Assembly: GCA_026874595.1 (NCBI GenBank)
Contig: CM049319.1
Coordinates: 58,662,917 to 58,726,916, forward strand
Length of the DNA stretch: 64,000 nucleotides
Reading direction: 5' to 3'
Source: Sipunculus nudus
Taxonomy: Eukaryota; Annelida; Sipuncula; Golfingiida; Sipunculidae
Shown here: one piece after another, positions 1 through 12,500 of the stretch
How the letters are laid out: each line of letters begins with the position of its first letter
How positions within the stretch are numbered: the stretch's first letter is position 1
Made by a program: the position numbers and the translations under genes
Notes under the pieces: generated by a model
What the model was told of the DNA's origin: nothing
What the model saw: only the letters and a program-made list of their open reading frames with translations
Databases searched by the model: none

Positions 1-1085
1 GATAATTAAATATGATCCGCCCCTGGAAATTCATGGAGTTTATTTCAGTGCTCATATCGAAATGTCCATAAGCTCATTAAAACAAACAACAGATATTTTG
101 CACTAAGACCAATAAAACTGTAAATGATTTTTAAGCACGAAGCAACTTTCACATTGTATGATGAAAAATGTTATAATGTTTATACAGTGAACCCATACTA
201 CGTAAGTAGTACCCCCCCCCCCGCCTTCTTTGCCCTCCCCACCGTCTTCTATATTCATCAAAGGAGACATCGACAAGATGTGAATTGAGAATAGTGATTG
301 TACCTTACTTATACCTAACAGAAGATTTAAGTCATATTTAACAATAAATTAACTTCAGTTAACTACATGTCGTTGAATGGCAAATAGTCATCTTTTAATT
401 ACAAATGTTTACATTAATGAGATCATAAAGGTAATTTTACGTTTCTCAAAATGATGTTAATAAAATAGAACCAAATATTCCAAAATTTTACCCTATCCAT
501 ACGGAATTTATAAGATGTAATGTAACTATGATGACCTTCCGTGTATTTATTTATATAAATTTGAGTACCCCAAATTTAACATAGGATCCGCCCCCGTTAC
601 ACTGAGAAGATTTGGTGGAACTAATTAAAAAAATGAAAATTTATTATCCAAATTTCATCTTCACCAAATTTGGTATTTTTATCACAATCTGAACAATTCT
701 TCTGTATTTTGCCGTTAACCGCTGCAGTATTAGGCAAGAATATGTTTCAATTAGATTTTGTTTTTTTCTAATCCAGTTATTTTGCATAATTTTGAATTAT
801 TTTGAACAACAAAACTGAAAAAAAAATTACACATTTGCAATAAAAACAAATGTCCCAGTGCACAGGTGCAAAGAAATCAATGGCAGCAGTAGGGATGGGG
901 GTAGTGGGGGGGGGGGGGGGGGGGTGATGGGGGTTAAGGGATAACCAAAACTTCTGCTTATACACACAGGGCAAACAAAGCCTTATCTACAGTTCTGCCG
1001 AGGCAGGAAAATAATGAACATATGTTTGTATTTGATCCTCATTTTATTACCACATCATTTTATTCTTTACTTTAAATTTATATTT

Positions 1086-1088
<3 letters not shown>
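1..1088. other. Non-coding AT-rich flank
   Basis: No exon-like sequence recognised. It contains a poly-C run near 212-222 and a long poly-G run at about 905-925. The DIS3 gene that follows bora in vertebrates is not seen here. Confidence 0.6.

Positions 1089-1144
<56 letters not shown>
1089..1144. repeat. (TA)n microsatellite
   Basis: About 28 uninterrupted TA dinucleotides, read directly. The following 1145-2159 is AT-rich with nothing recognisable. Confidence 0.98.
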
Positions 1145-1146
<2 letters not shown>

Positions 1147-2159
1147 GAATATAAAAGTTGATTCATAATTCATAATTGCATCATCATAAATCTCAATCAG
1201 ATAAAATCTCATCATGCATACAAATGTATATAACTTTACCAGAAAACATATCTTTAAAATTTGCAAAACAAATATCTATAACACTTGATTCAGATTTCAC
1301 AATTTTAAATTGTGCCTTAATTTATCCATTATTTGGTTCATATTTTATAAAATTATGCATACTGGTGGGTTAAATTATATTTTAATTTGTTAAAATCTTT
1401 TAAAAGATAATCAATTTCTTTAGAAAAGGCTACATTTACACAACATTTGTATCTTCTGGATTACTTCTTGAATTATTTTTCAAGGAAAGTTTGTATATCT
1501 GAGTGGAAACAGCATTACAATAAAGGAAATACAGTGCAAAACAATTACAATTACCGGTACTGCATAACACTTGGTGGGGAGGGGGATATGAGAATAACTG
1601 TAACTGTACACCTGTCACAGCAGGGGATCTCGCCCAGTGCCTGTAACAAATCAGGAACCCTGGCATAGCTGACTTCCAGTGACCAGGAGTGAGTGGCCTG
1701 CATCTGGACAAAGCAAGTGACTACAAGCAACTAGAGCTTAATAAAATTAAATAACGGGCCCAATTTTAAACTTTGATTTTTAATTGTCAGATTTAAACAA
1801 ATCAAATAAGTTTGTTTACATGCTGTGAAATTTAATCAACAGTGCTCACAGGAAAAACGTGTCATGATCAAAGTTGGGAATAATTTAGGGTGCTGATTTT
1901 ATTTTAATGCTAAAAAAAGTTTACACAATTAAGATCTAATTTTGAGTATACAACTGAATCTTAATTAAAAAGAAAAGTTTTATACTTGGGGAAAAAAAGT
2001 CTCTAGCTTAAAAAATGTTCATGTTATGTGAGCAAATATTTTTCCTGATTTATTTACAAAGTCCAATATGTTCAAGCCCAAAGCTTACACTTAACAGTCT
2101 TAATTTCTGGCATGTATATAGAAAATAAATATATGAGAATACTCCTGGTTAATATTAAG

Positions 2160-5100
2160 AACAAGGCCTACAGGCCTAATGCGAACCTGTGCATTGGGAA
2201 ATACACCAGGTAAAATGCTTCATTGCTGGACCATTACTTTTCTTGAATATTAACAATATAAGTACAAAACATTTTGAATAAGAAACAATTACACAAACAT
2301 CACTGCTGAATTCTGGCATGGGTGCACACAACACAAAAATGATTGTAGCTGGCACCACCAGTCTTGTATACAATGACGCTATAAGAGATATATACATATG
2401 CCCAATTTCAGAATGATATATCAAACCCCTCCTGAGAAATAAGCAGGGACACACACTGTGCAAAAATTATTGTAGGTGGCACCACCAGTCTTGTATACGA
2501 CAAAGCTATTCAGTATGTATAAATATGCCAAATTTCAGGCTGATTTATCAAATTCCTCTGAACTCTTGACCTGTTGCCTAATCTGATACAGTTGGAAGTC
2601 TGCCAAAGCTATAAATAGATCCAGACTGACCACATGTAGCCTTGAGGGGCATGACACACATGAGGTGATCACATAATACTCATGATGTGATCACATGCTA
2701 CCCATGAGGTGATCACATGGTGCCCATGAGGTGTTCATATGTCACCCATGAGGTGATCACATGCCTTATGCTTGGCTGCACTGATTGAACTCTTGATCTA
2801 TATCTGGCTGCACTGAATGAACTCTTAATCTGTTGCCAAATCTGAAACAGTTTCTCAACCTATTTAAAGATACAGACGCAATCATGGCCTGTTGGTAAAT
2901 CTGTTTACACATACAGAAAGACTTTGGCTAAAATGCTTATTTTTACAAGCTGGCATATTCATAAACTTTTTTTATCAAAATATCTAGAGTAATAAAAGAT
3001 GCAGTCTTTTCATTGTTAAAGGTCCATTAATGCTATCAAAAATCATTCAAGTAAACTTGAACAAAGGCCACCTAAGAATAATTTTTGTGCAATGTTACAG
3101 AAGTTATAATTGAAACAATAATTTTGTAGAAGAACACTTTTGCAGTCCTCAGTTTGAAATAGACATAATAATAGACATAATGGCCATAAGACCAACTTAA
3201 GCTTTTCACGACTCAACCAAAAATCAACATACTCAATCTATTCTGATATGATTGAAAGAACCATGTCCTAGGATAATTCTTTTGAAAAATTGAATGATTC
3301 AACTTGACAATTTCATCATAAACATTTTAAGCTGAAAGAGGCTAAAATTATGAGGTTTTTGCCAAAAAAAAAAAACAGGTCAATGTAGGTGGCACCACGA
3401 AATCTGCTACTTCAAATATGAGTTATGTGACCAACATTTGCACAATACTTGGTAATCCCAGCTTCTGTCATTTCTGAGATTACTATGTCAGTGTGCTTAC
3501 TTGGCCAAAGTTCAAATTCGTGTAACTCTGCTCAAATTAGTCAAAGTCAAACCAGTTGAACAAAAACTTGAGGGCTTGCCTCTAGGATCATTTCTGTAAA
3601 ATATTGAACAATTGGCTGGACCGTTTACAAGAAGAAGACTTTTAAAGTTTTTTTCAGCTTTTCCCCCATAAAATATAGATAGCAAAAAAAAAAAAAAAGG
3701 TGAATCCCACAACATTTGATATGTGACAGATTATTGCATAAAATCTCGGGATGGTAGCTCCTGCTATTCCTGAGAAATTATGGGTTAATGTACAGATGAC
3801 CAATGACCCCCATACAAAACAAGCTCTGGCCCTATCTGAGATTGTCATTTTAGTATGCTTCTTTGTACATATGACTAAAATTCACCAAACTTAAAACATT
3901 CGAATAAACTTGAAAGAGATGGTATAAAAGATTATTTTTGTGAAATATTGAACAATTTGGCTTGACTGTTTTGGAGGAGAAGCTTTTTAAAGAATTTTTA
4001 GCTTTTTCTCTATAAAATCTAAGAAAATGCAGTTTTTCAGATGGCTAATTTTTTGCATTAAATTTATGATGCTAGCCCCAGTCGTTTTGGAGATAATATG
4101 GGTTAACGTACAGACCACAGACACCACCACACCATCGCATTAGCTCACAGGTTTGCTAAAAATTACTACAGATGTATACTGAATGCAAAATTATAATACA
4201 GATACATCTCACTGATGGTAAATTCTTGAATTAAGTATAGAGTATGGATACCAATTAATTATAATCCATGTACAGCCATCTTTATATACCCACAGAGAGT
4301 TGTATCCCTGTGATTGTATACATTGCCTGGCATGAGGAATATCTAAAGTCATAAATCTACATTTCTTAAAAGCTTTTAAAAAACATTCTTGTCAATATTA
4401 ATTATATATAACCTGAAATATAAATGTCTAGTGACATGATGTAACGAATGCTGATAAACTGTTGCCAGGTTAGATGTATATGCTTCACACAGCTAACATA
4501 TATGGTAAAATGACTCAATTCAATCTTTATAATTCAGCAAAAATTCATTCTTTGGAACCATAAAAGACAATTATTTTAAGAATTATTCAGGGGATTATTC
4601 TTGTAAAATATTAAACAAATTAGCCTCAGTGGTGTCAGTCGAAAATGTTTTGCAGGTTTATAACTCATATAGGAAAATACAGAAAAATGGCCAAGTGAAG
4701 CTTCCCATAACTCGGCCAAAAATCACTGAACCAAAACCATTTGAACAAATTTGAATTATCAACATCTAAGGATAATTCATGTGTGAGATTTAAGAATTTG
4801 GCCAGGTGGTTTTTGAGAAGAAGATCTTTGTAGCCACTAAGCTAAAATGGGCTGTTATGGCATATGACTAAATTCAGCTTCTCATAACTCAGCCAAAAGT
4901 CACTGAACTGAGGCCATTTGAACAAACTTCAGAAAGCACTACCCTAAGATCATTTCTGTGCGATATTAAACAATTTAGCCATATGGTTTCAGAGAAGAAG
5001 TTTTTTGTAGCCCTCAGTATGATAAGGGCAATGAAGACCCCCGTACAAAAAACTGATGCAGGTGGCGCCACCAATACCTCATTTTCAGATATGACTCATG

Positions 5101-5830
5101 TGACAAACATTCACATAAAATTTGGTGATGATAGCTCCAGCCGTTTCTGAGATTGTAATTTAAGTATGCTTTTTTGGACAGATGACTAAGTTTAACTTCC
5201 TGTAACTTGGCCAAAATCACCAAACTTAAACCATTCGAACAAACTTTCGAGATTGTTCCGGAGATCATTTCTGTGAAATATTGGACAATTTGGGTGGACA
5301 GTTTCGGAAAAGAAGATTTTTAAAGGTTTTTAAGCTTTTTCCCTACAAAATCTAAGAAAATGCAGTTAGCCAAAAAATAAGCAAAATCCAAAAGAGTTTT
5401 TTAGATGACTAATTTTTTGCATAAAATTTTGTAATGCCAACTCTTGCCGTTTTCAAGAGAGTGTGGGTTAACATACAGACGCCGGACGACGACACACCAT
5501 GGCATAAGCTCACAGGTTCACTTAAATCAGATAATTGGTTTTGATGTTAGGCAGTCCTGAAGTGTGATAATAGGTTTTAATGGGAATTTGAGGTTTTTCC
5601 TTAATATCTTGAAGGAACTAATTCCAGTGACACAGTTTGATAGGAGATCTTGGGGACATCTAACAGTATGCCAAATTTTGGATTTGTAGGTCTAACGGTT
5701 TCAAAACATGCCAGTCTAATGGACGGACAGACAGACAGATGAAAGGACGGGAGGATGACGGACAATGGACCATGACTTTAGTCCAGATGAACTACAGTCA
5801 GCTGAGCTGATAACAATACAAGTCAAACAT
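2160..5830 (-). mobile_element. Composite interspersed repeat, related inversely to 47.9-51.9 kb
   Basis: Much of this block is the reverse complement, with divergence, of sequence at 47.9-51.9 kb. Shared landmarks are AAGGCCTACAGGCCTAATGC at the left end, GGTGGCACCACC at 2475, the ACATTGCCTGG segment near 4320, TAAGCTCACAGGTT near 5500 and a GTCC/GGAC-rich end near 5730. A third copy lies at 32.05-34.06 kb in the same orientation. No intact long reading frame is present. It is probably a decayed non-autonomous element or nested set; the class is not identified. Confidence 0.7.
2659..2768. repeat. 22-bp tandem repeat, five copies
   Basis: CATGAGGTGATCACAT-like units start at 2659, 2681, 2703, 2725 and 2747, exactly 22 bp apart. 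Each has the palindrome GTGATCAC or a one-base variant. It lies inside the larger repeat block. Confidence 0.93.
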
Positions 5831-7644
5831 AACTTATTAACGTATTTATAACATACAATTCATACATCAGTTTCATACATAAAATCCACTTACAATTTCT
5901 CTTACATGATCAGTGAGCATTATCTTATACACACAAGTACATATGAAAATTATCGTACACTCATGAGGAAAGTTAGACTCAAAACACCAGACTAGCCTAA
6001 TCAAAGCAAACTCCATATTTTTTTTCAAACAGTCAGTTGGGTAACTGGTATGGCGGGCCACACAGTACAACGTTCAAAAATAAATCTGAACTCTTATATT
6101 TCTCTTATAGTATCAGCTGTTTTTCTAAAGGTAAATTTAATTTAAATACTGATTAACTCAGGACTATGACAAACACAGGCTAACATCTAAAATCCCATCA
6201 AAAGGGATGATTTGGAATCAACTGAGAGATCTATTACGACCTGTCACTCATCTGATATAAAAATCTACTTGCAGGGTTCCCAGCATTTCACGAAAACCTT
6301 TTTTTATCCTTTCTTTTTGTAATGCATTTTGAAAGTTCCAGGGTCAAATTTTCACCTATTCCCACACTAACAAGCCACCAAATGTATATGCAGTTCTCAA
6401 ACAAAGTGGAACAATGACATATTTATTCTCTGACCAATCAAATTACCTTTAGTATCTGCCTTTTCTAGGAGTCCCATTATTCTTATTTTCAAATAGACTG
6501 GGAACCCTGGGCACAACCCTTCTTTATTCTCTTGTATTCCATCCATCTTAATTACATATAACATAACAAAATGAGGCACTTTAAGGTAATAAATAGTTCT
6601 TTAAAAAAGGTATGTTGTATAAAAGTTTACCCTAATACACATATCAGTAGTGACATTATAAAAAAAGTTTACCTTCATAAGCATACCTGAATGTGAAACA
6701 TACACATATTAAATAAATTAGCATATATATTAATTTATTCTACACAGTGCTGATATGTACATATTCAAGTGAAATAAAATAAATCATAATCAAATATTAT
6801 AAATTATGATTTAAATATTGCACCATAAGGATCTAGTCCCAGCTGTGATAACCACTTGTGCTTTTTTAAATAATATATAAGATACCTTCAATATTATATA
6901 ACTAATGTATAGTACATGCACACTTCTGACATAATTTATGATAGTCATGGTTGAGACTTCTTGAGAGCACTAAATGTTTTTAAAGACTACAAAAATATAA
7001 AAGACTATTTCTATCAAAATTATCATTCAAGGGATTTTCAAATGTTAGAGAGTACCCAGTTTCAACTGCATGTCATCACAAATGAACATCAACTTGTTAC
7101 CATGAAAACAATAAATTCCAGGCCACTTCTGTTTGTATTCCATTTAGTAAACAATGAAAAGAAAATAACTTTGCACTTTAATGAGGCAACATATATTCAA
7201 ATTTGAATAATACAATGGTAATGTTGAATTTTCAAAGATTTATATAGTGCAAGTTCTAATAGGAGTCGACTTGCACCAACATTACAAATGTGTCACTGAG
7301 CACATTTAATATTGTAAGGCATGACTTGTGAAAAAGAGTACAAGGGCACTTACAAAATAAGTTCTGGATGCCCAGTTTGTGATTAATGCAATAAATATCA
7401 TGCAATAAGATATAACAAGAGGAGGGTGTTCTCATTAATTTTTTAACATCATTCTAATTCCCACAACCTATTTTTATTTCCTCACAGTCACGTCAATCAT
7501 AATGCAAATGTAAAAAGTATGTTAAGATGGGGATTTGCTAAAGAAACTGTACAAATATTTAATACCTGCAAAAATAAAATTATGAGTCGAGTGCATTGAC
7601 AGAAATTCCTGCACAGCCACAATATATGCAGGCATATCATAATG
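5831..7644. other. Non-coding AT-rich stretch
   Basis: AT-rich with no conserved reading frame. Short open frames at 5873-6070, 6397-6579 and 6961-7206 show no recognisable protein and no splice support. Confidence 0.6.
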
Positions 7645-7850
7645 GTGTCAGGGGCGAATCCAGGATTTAGGAAAAGAGGGGGTCCAATCCAGGAGGACTA
7701 ATGAAAACCCTAAAAAAAGGTCCCCAGGTCTGGAAAAGAGGGGGAGGCCAGGTCGCAAAATTTTATCTGAAGCCCTTAAAACAATGTTGTTTCTGATGAA
7801 AAAAGGGGTGTCTGGACCCCCCTGGATCCGCTTCTTGGTGTTGTCTTTTG
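7645..7850. mobile_element. Short inverted-repeat element (GGATCCAGG type)
   Basis: The left part reads GGGGCGAATCCAGGATT and the right part CCTGGATCCGCTTCTTGG, an imperfect inverted pair about 150 bp apart, with GGGGG and CCCCC stretches. This fits a small MITE-like element. Ends and target duplication are not resolved. Confidence 0.5.
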
Positions 7851-8678
7851 GTAGGGTTTTAAGGTACAACATATATTTATATTATGCTGATAGTGTATAT
7901 ACATAGCTGTTTAGCATGTTAATATGTGTGCTGTATGTATTAATGACTGTTGAATGCCATTTTAGCAGTGACACTGGGTGACTTTTGGTCTTATGCATTG
8001 CCTATTATCACCGAGTATTTCCATCTTGAGAGAAAACACCTTTGTCAACATGTTATTTTATAGAAACAGATGATATGTAAAGGATATTGTAAAAAGACTA
8101 ATGCAATATTGCATAATCACACAGAAAATATTATGCAAAATGCACATCAAATAGGAGGTTATGACTTTACTTGTGTTTGGCTGGTAAATGGTCATATTGA
8201 TGAACAGGTCTGTCATTGTAGAACATTACATACTGAATGTTTGAAATCAAGAGACCAAAAAAAAAAAAATAACTATTACCAGATGTGATTAATTGAATTT
8301 TGAGTATAATAATATGATTGTTTTTTTTTTCAATATCAATGGTAGGCTAAATTTGTTTCCTGTGAAACTTAAAGATTAAACAGGGTACTAGTGCTACATA
8401 ATTAAAATGTGGCTCTGGATTTAGTGTAGTCCAGGTGGTTCATGACATCAATTGCGAATATTGCAACATAGTTGATATCTATTACATTGGTCATTAAATT
8501 TTCTCCCTCGATAATAACAACTAGAGAATTAAATCAGTGCAGATACCATAATAATACCTTCAGCTCACTTTAAGTACTTTTTGCAAGTTCAGCATATTTA
8601 CATATCCCTGAAATTTTCCCCTGAGGCTCCGATAGTTGTACATTGATAAAAAAAACAATTGATAAATTACAGCTGTGT
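7851..8678. other. Non-coding, downstream of bora
   Basis: Nothing recognised. The open frame at 8070-8288 is lysine/asparagine-rich and not protein-like. Part of this may be bora 3' UTR if a more distal polyadenylation site is used. Confidence 0.5.
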
Positions 8679-8684
8679 TTTATT
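8679..8684 (-). terminator. bora: Candidate bora polyadenylation signal (AATAAA)
   Basis: AATAAA on the minus strand about 135 nt after the bora stop codon. It is the first canonical hexamer I saw downstream. The region is AT-rich, so chance occurrence is possible. Confidence 0.5.
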
Positions 8685-8819
8685 TAAAAATATAGACTAG
8701 TCTGCATTTATAAAAGTAAAACAACATTCAACACAGTTAACCTAACAAGATAAAAAATACTGCCCATGGACGTCCAGCACTGGTCGGCAAAAGTTGATAA
8801 AACTTGAGCTGCTGATTTA

Positions 8820-9568
8820 TCACGATGTATCACAGGTTTCATGACCACTGTCAGACCTGTTTGAGAATAGTTTCACTCGCCGGGAAGGCACTGATGGATT
8901 TTTCATGAAAAATTCCTGAGATGTCAATGACTGCATTCTGATTTGCTTTGCACTCCGTAAAAGATCACGGTCAAAATACTGTCCACTGAGAACGTCTGAA
9001 TCGGCTGCCATTGCAAAGTTGCTTTTGCTATTTTTGTGCTTTGGTATATTTACAACAGGAGAAGCATTATAACCAAGAAACGAACCTGAACATTCTCCAG
9101 TGTCTGGATGTTCCATACTAGTGTCATGACCTAGCATTGGCAAGTTGCCAAACTGGTTTGTGAGATTTGAATGCTGGATGCCTTCCTGATTGGCTGAGCT
9201 TGAACTGCAGGCTGTTTCCTGATTGGTCAGTTGCAGACTGTTTGTATTGTACCCTGTGTCCTGAGACACCGCATATTCCTGACTGTCAAAACCCAGACTA
9301 GCTTCAGACATAAAATCAGGCTTGCACGCGCAATTTGAGGATTGTAAGTACTTGCTCTGTGATTGGACAGCATTATGTGGATGTGAGTGTGATGCACTGG
9401 TTCTGTCCATATCAACTGACATGTCCGTCACACTATCATGAGCACTGATATCACTCATGTTAAAACTGGGTAAACCACCCGGCGCTGATGCTCGAAGCTC
9501 CGGTGCTTCCCCCTGTCTGTTGTGTGATAAAACATCACTGCAGGCTCTGCTGAGACTGGATGAAATAC
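8820..9568 (-). CDS. bora: bora terminal exon with degron-like motifs
   Basis: 749 nt from an AG at 9570-9569 to the TGA at 8822-8820, encoding residues 498-746, a Ser/Asn/Gln-rich and probably disordered tail. DTGYNT at 601-606 aligns with the DSGYNT beta-TrCP phosphodegron of vertebrate Bora but has Thr for the first Ser. The last ten residues contain DSGHET (737-742), which fits the DSGxxT degron pattern exactly. Confidence 0.93.
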
Positions 9569-12500
9569 CTGAATAAGGGAAAAAAAACAGCTTACTTAAC
9601 ATATTAATAACAAGAGATGCTACTTAAAATACAACATCATTTGGTTAACTTGTTTAGGATTTCAGCTCATTTAAATAAAGTAAATCAGAGAAGAAAAGAG
9701 CTTTAAAATTTATTAACTTTATCAAGTGTGTTCTGACTAGAACCCCACTGGCATCTCTCACAAGACATCCTCTCACCATCCAGGTGACAGATTCACAACA
9801 GATGGCATGATGTATCCAATCAATTAACTGGGAAAATTCAAATGTCAAGTTTATAGAGTAACATGAGGGAGGGGGCAAAACAACATTTCATATTACCAAA
9901 TGGATCACATGAAAGATTGAACACTCTGTTTATCACTTACAACACACTAAAAACACACATTAAAACCTATACTGAGCACTGTATGTAGCATTCAAAAAAT
10001 GTTGAAAAGCTTTCATTTGATTTAAGCTGTGAAGGACTCAAAGAAATATGTAGATTATTAATCAACCTACCTGAGTTTGACACTGGTGGATTTTCACCAC
10101 ATGTAAAGCGAGGACAATTTTGGCTGACAATGGGAGACATTCCAGGACTGTCAAGCCGTAAAATGGATCTCCCTGTGGACGGAGTACACTGGAAAAGACG
10201 GCACACTGGCGTCCTCATGGATTCTGACTCTTGACCCAGTTGACCTGAATAATAAACCATCAGTACAACCATTACAGACAATGACTTTTTAAGGATACGA
10301 TAACACATGACACTAAACTTAATGTAATACCTCACTGATGCTACTATACATATAAAATATTTAAAGGTTTAGATGCAGTGGCATTGTTCTTCCTTTTTTT
10401 TAGAAAGATATCCAAACTTCCTTTAAGTTTACTTCCTTAGTACAAATAATATTTCCAAACAGCAAGTTTAACTGATGAGGTTTCATCTTACATGCTTTTT
10501 ATGGCCCTGGGAAACATTTATTTATTATTTGATGATCAAATAATGTCAAAATATTGATACAGGGACAACTAATTGCAGAAATTAGATATCCTAAAATAAA
10601 TAATGATGTCTAAGTGCTATGATGTATCGCTACAGTCCTAATGAATATACTTTCTGTCCAGTTTTGTCACTTGAGCAGTATATCTAAACAATATTGAAAG
10701 TATAAAATCTATAACTTACAAACCTCAATACAGAAATAGTTATTTTCATTAAATTTTATATTAAAGATTGAAGTAAAGACATTGTATTTCTCTATTACTT
10801 GCACAACAGCACTTACTTAGCTATACAATATCTTTATCACCTGTCTCGTAAAGATATTTGTACAGTAAATACTTGGTGATCATTTGCGTTAAGTGTTGCA
10901 TATAACTTAGACCACATGCTTGAGATGATGTCCATACCTTTAAGTGATTTACTAGCACTTGAACCTATTGGTGAGAGCTCTGGGGAGCCAATAAGATCTG
11001 GTGCTGTGGAACATCGCCGTAGTGATGGAGTCATGTGACCCTTACCAAAGGCAATTGGACTAGATGAGAACTGGTTCTGAAATAAAGAAAATACAAAATT
11101 AATAAAGATACTTTACTCCTGAATGTTTACTTGTTATATTCAAGAAACATAAAAAATTAAACAAAATTGCATAATGAAAGACAAGGATTACACTTGTGCA
11201 AAAAAAAATTACAATGCCCTGATATGCAACACATCCTGCAATGTTTATTTACTAATATAATTTACCCTAAAAATGAGATTATGGGAAAGCTCAAAGCCAT
11301 AATGCCAGTCTCAAATAGTGATACTTACAGAACCAGGAGTAGGAATTGCATTCTTCTTGTGTTCTGGAGTAGCACACTTGACGGGTGAGATCGGCGGTGA
11401 AATCTCATAACCATTTGGATCACTGTATTTCCCATGAGGCCTGTGGTTTCTGCATAAAAAAAAACAATAACAGACTTGTATGAGGCACAAATTCAGTTAC
11501 CATTGGCAAAATGATACCCTGTATTAGATATCAGTGACCATAAGGAAACAATTTAAATGAACACCTAACATTTTCAAGTGCCATAAAATAGTAATTAATT
11601 TCTGTAAAGGACATACTTATGGACATATAAAAGATTGTGAAAGTATTTTTTTTAAACAATGGTTGACATATTATTTGTATTTTGTGCAGTTTAATCAAAT
11701 GACTAAGTGTATAAATGTTTTGTTGATGGAGCTAACTGATGAACATACTAGAATTTTAAGTATACACATCAGCGCCCTTGCCACAGTTGTAAATCTTGCA
11801 TTGGCTAAATTTAATACAAATGCACACACAAGCACAATATGACAGGGCATGTAAGACTGCATAAATAGAAGCCTGTGGTATATACTACAAAGGTGACCGG
11901 AGAACAGATTCCAAGGAAGTGAAGATGTTTTCTCCATGTGCTGCTGCAGATTTTTAAAAAATTCTTTGTCTTATCAAATTCACTGATATGGTTGATAAGA
12001 TAAAACAGGCAAGTATGTACCCTAGCAAGTCTAGTACCACATATAAGTCATGGTATATTTATCACAATAATATAACATACCTGACGGGGCTAACAGGTGC
12101 TGACCATTCACCTTGGAAGAATAATTTCCGACGGAGAGAGGAGTTGCTCAGTTCTGAGTTCATTTCTTCATCTTCTTTGTGAGTGTAGTATTCAGCTGTG
12201 AATATATAATAATATACAATATAAATGAATACATATTAATATACATTAATATAAAATGCAATTAACAAGCATATCAAGTTATTAAGGGTGTGATGATAGC
12301 TACGCTCCATAAGCGGCGGCTTTGCTATGCTCAACTATTCGCTACACTAACCGCTGCATTAAACCGCGGTTGCCGGTCAGGTTTGGCCACTAGGCGGTGC
12401 TGTCTCTGTGGAATTCCCCCTGTATCACCAGCACAAATGGATGTTCTTTGAGGTACCGGTCACTTTACACTTCTGTGGAAAGCACTTGGCAGCACAGACT

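Noticed and set aside
8070-8288. Small plus-strand frame downstream of bora
   Set aside because: Biased Asn/Lys/His composition from AT-rich DNA, ending in a poly-A tract; not protein-like.
9967-10335. 122-codon continuous minus-strand frame as a separate gene
   Set aside because: It is one bora exon (10071-10244) plus intron read-through on both sides.
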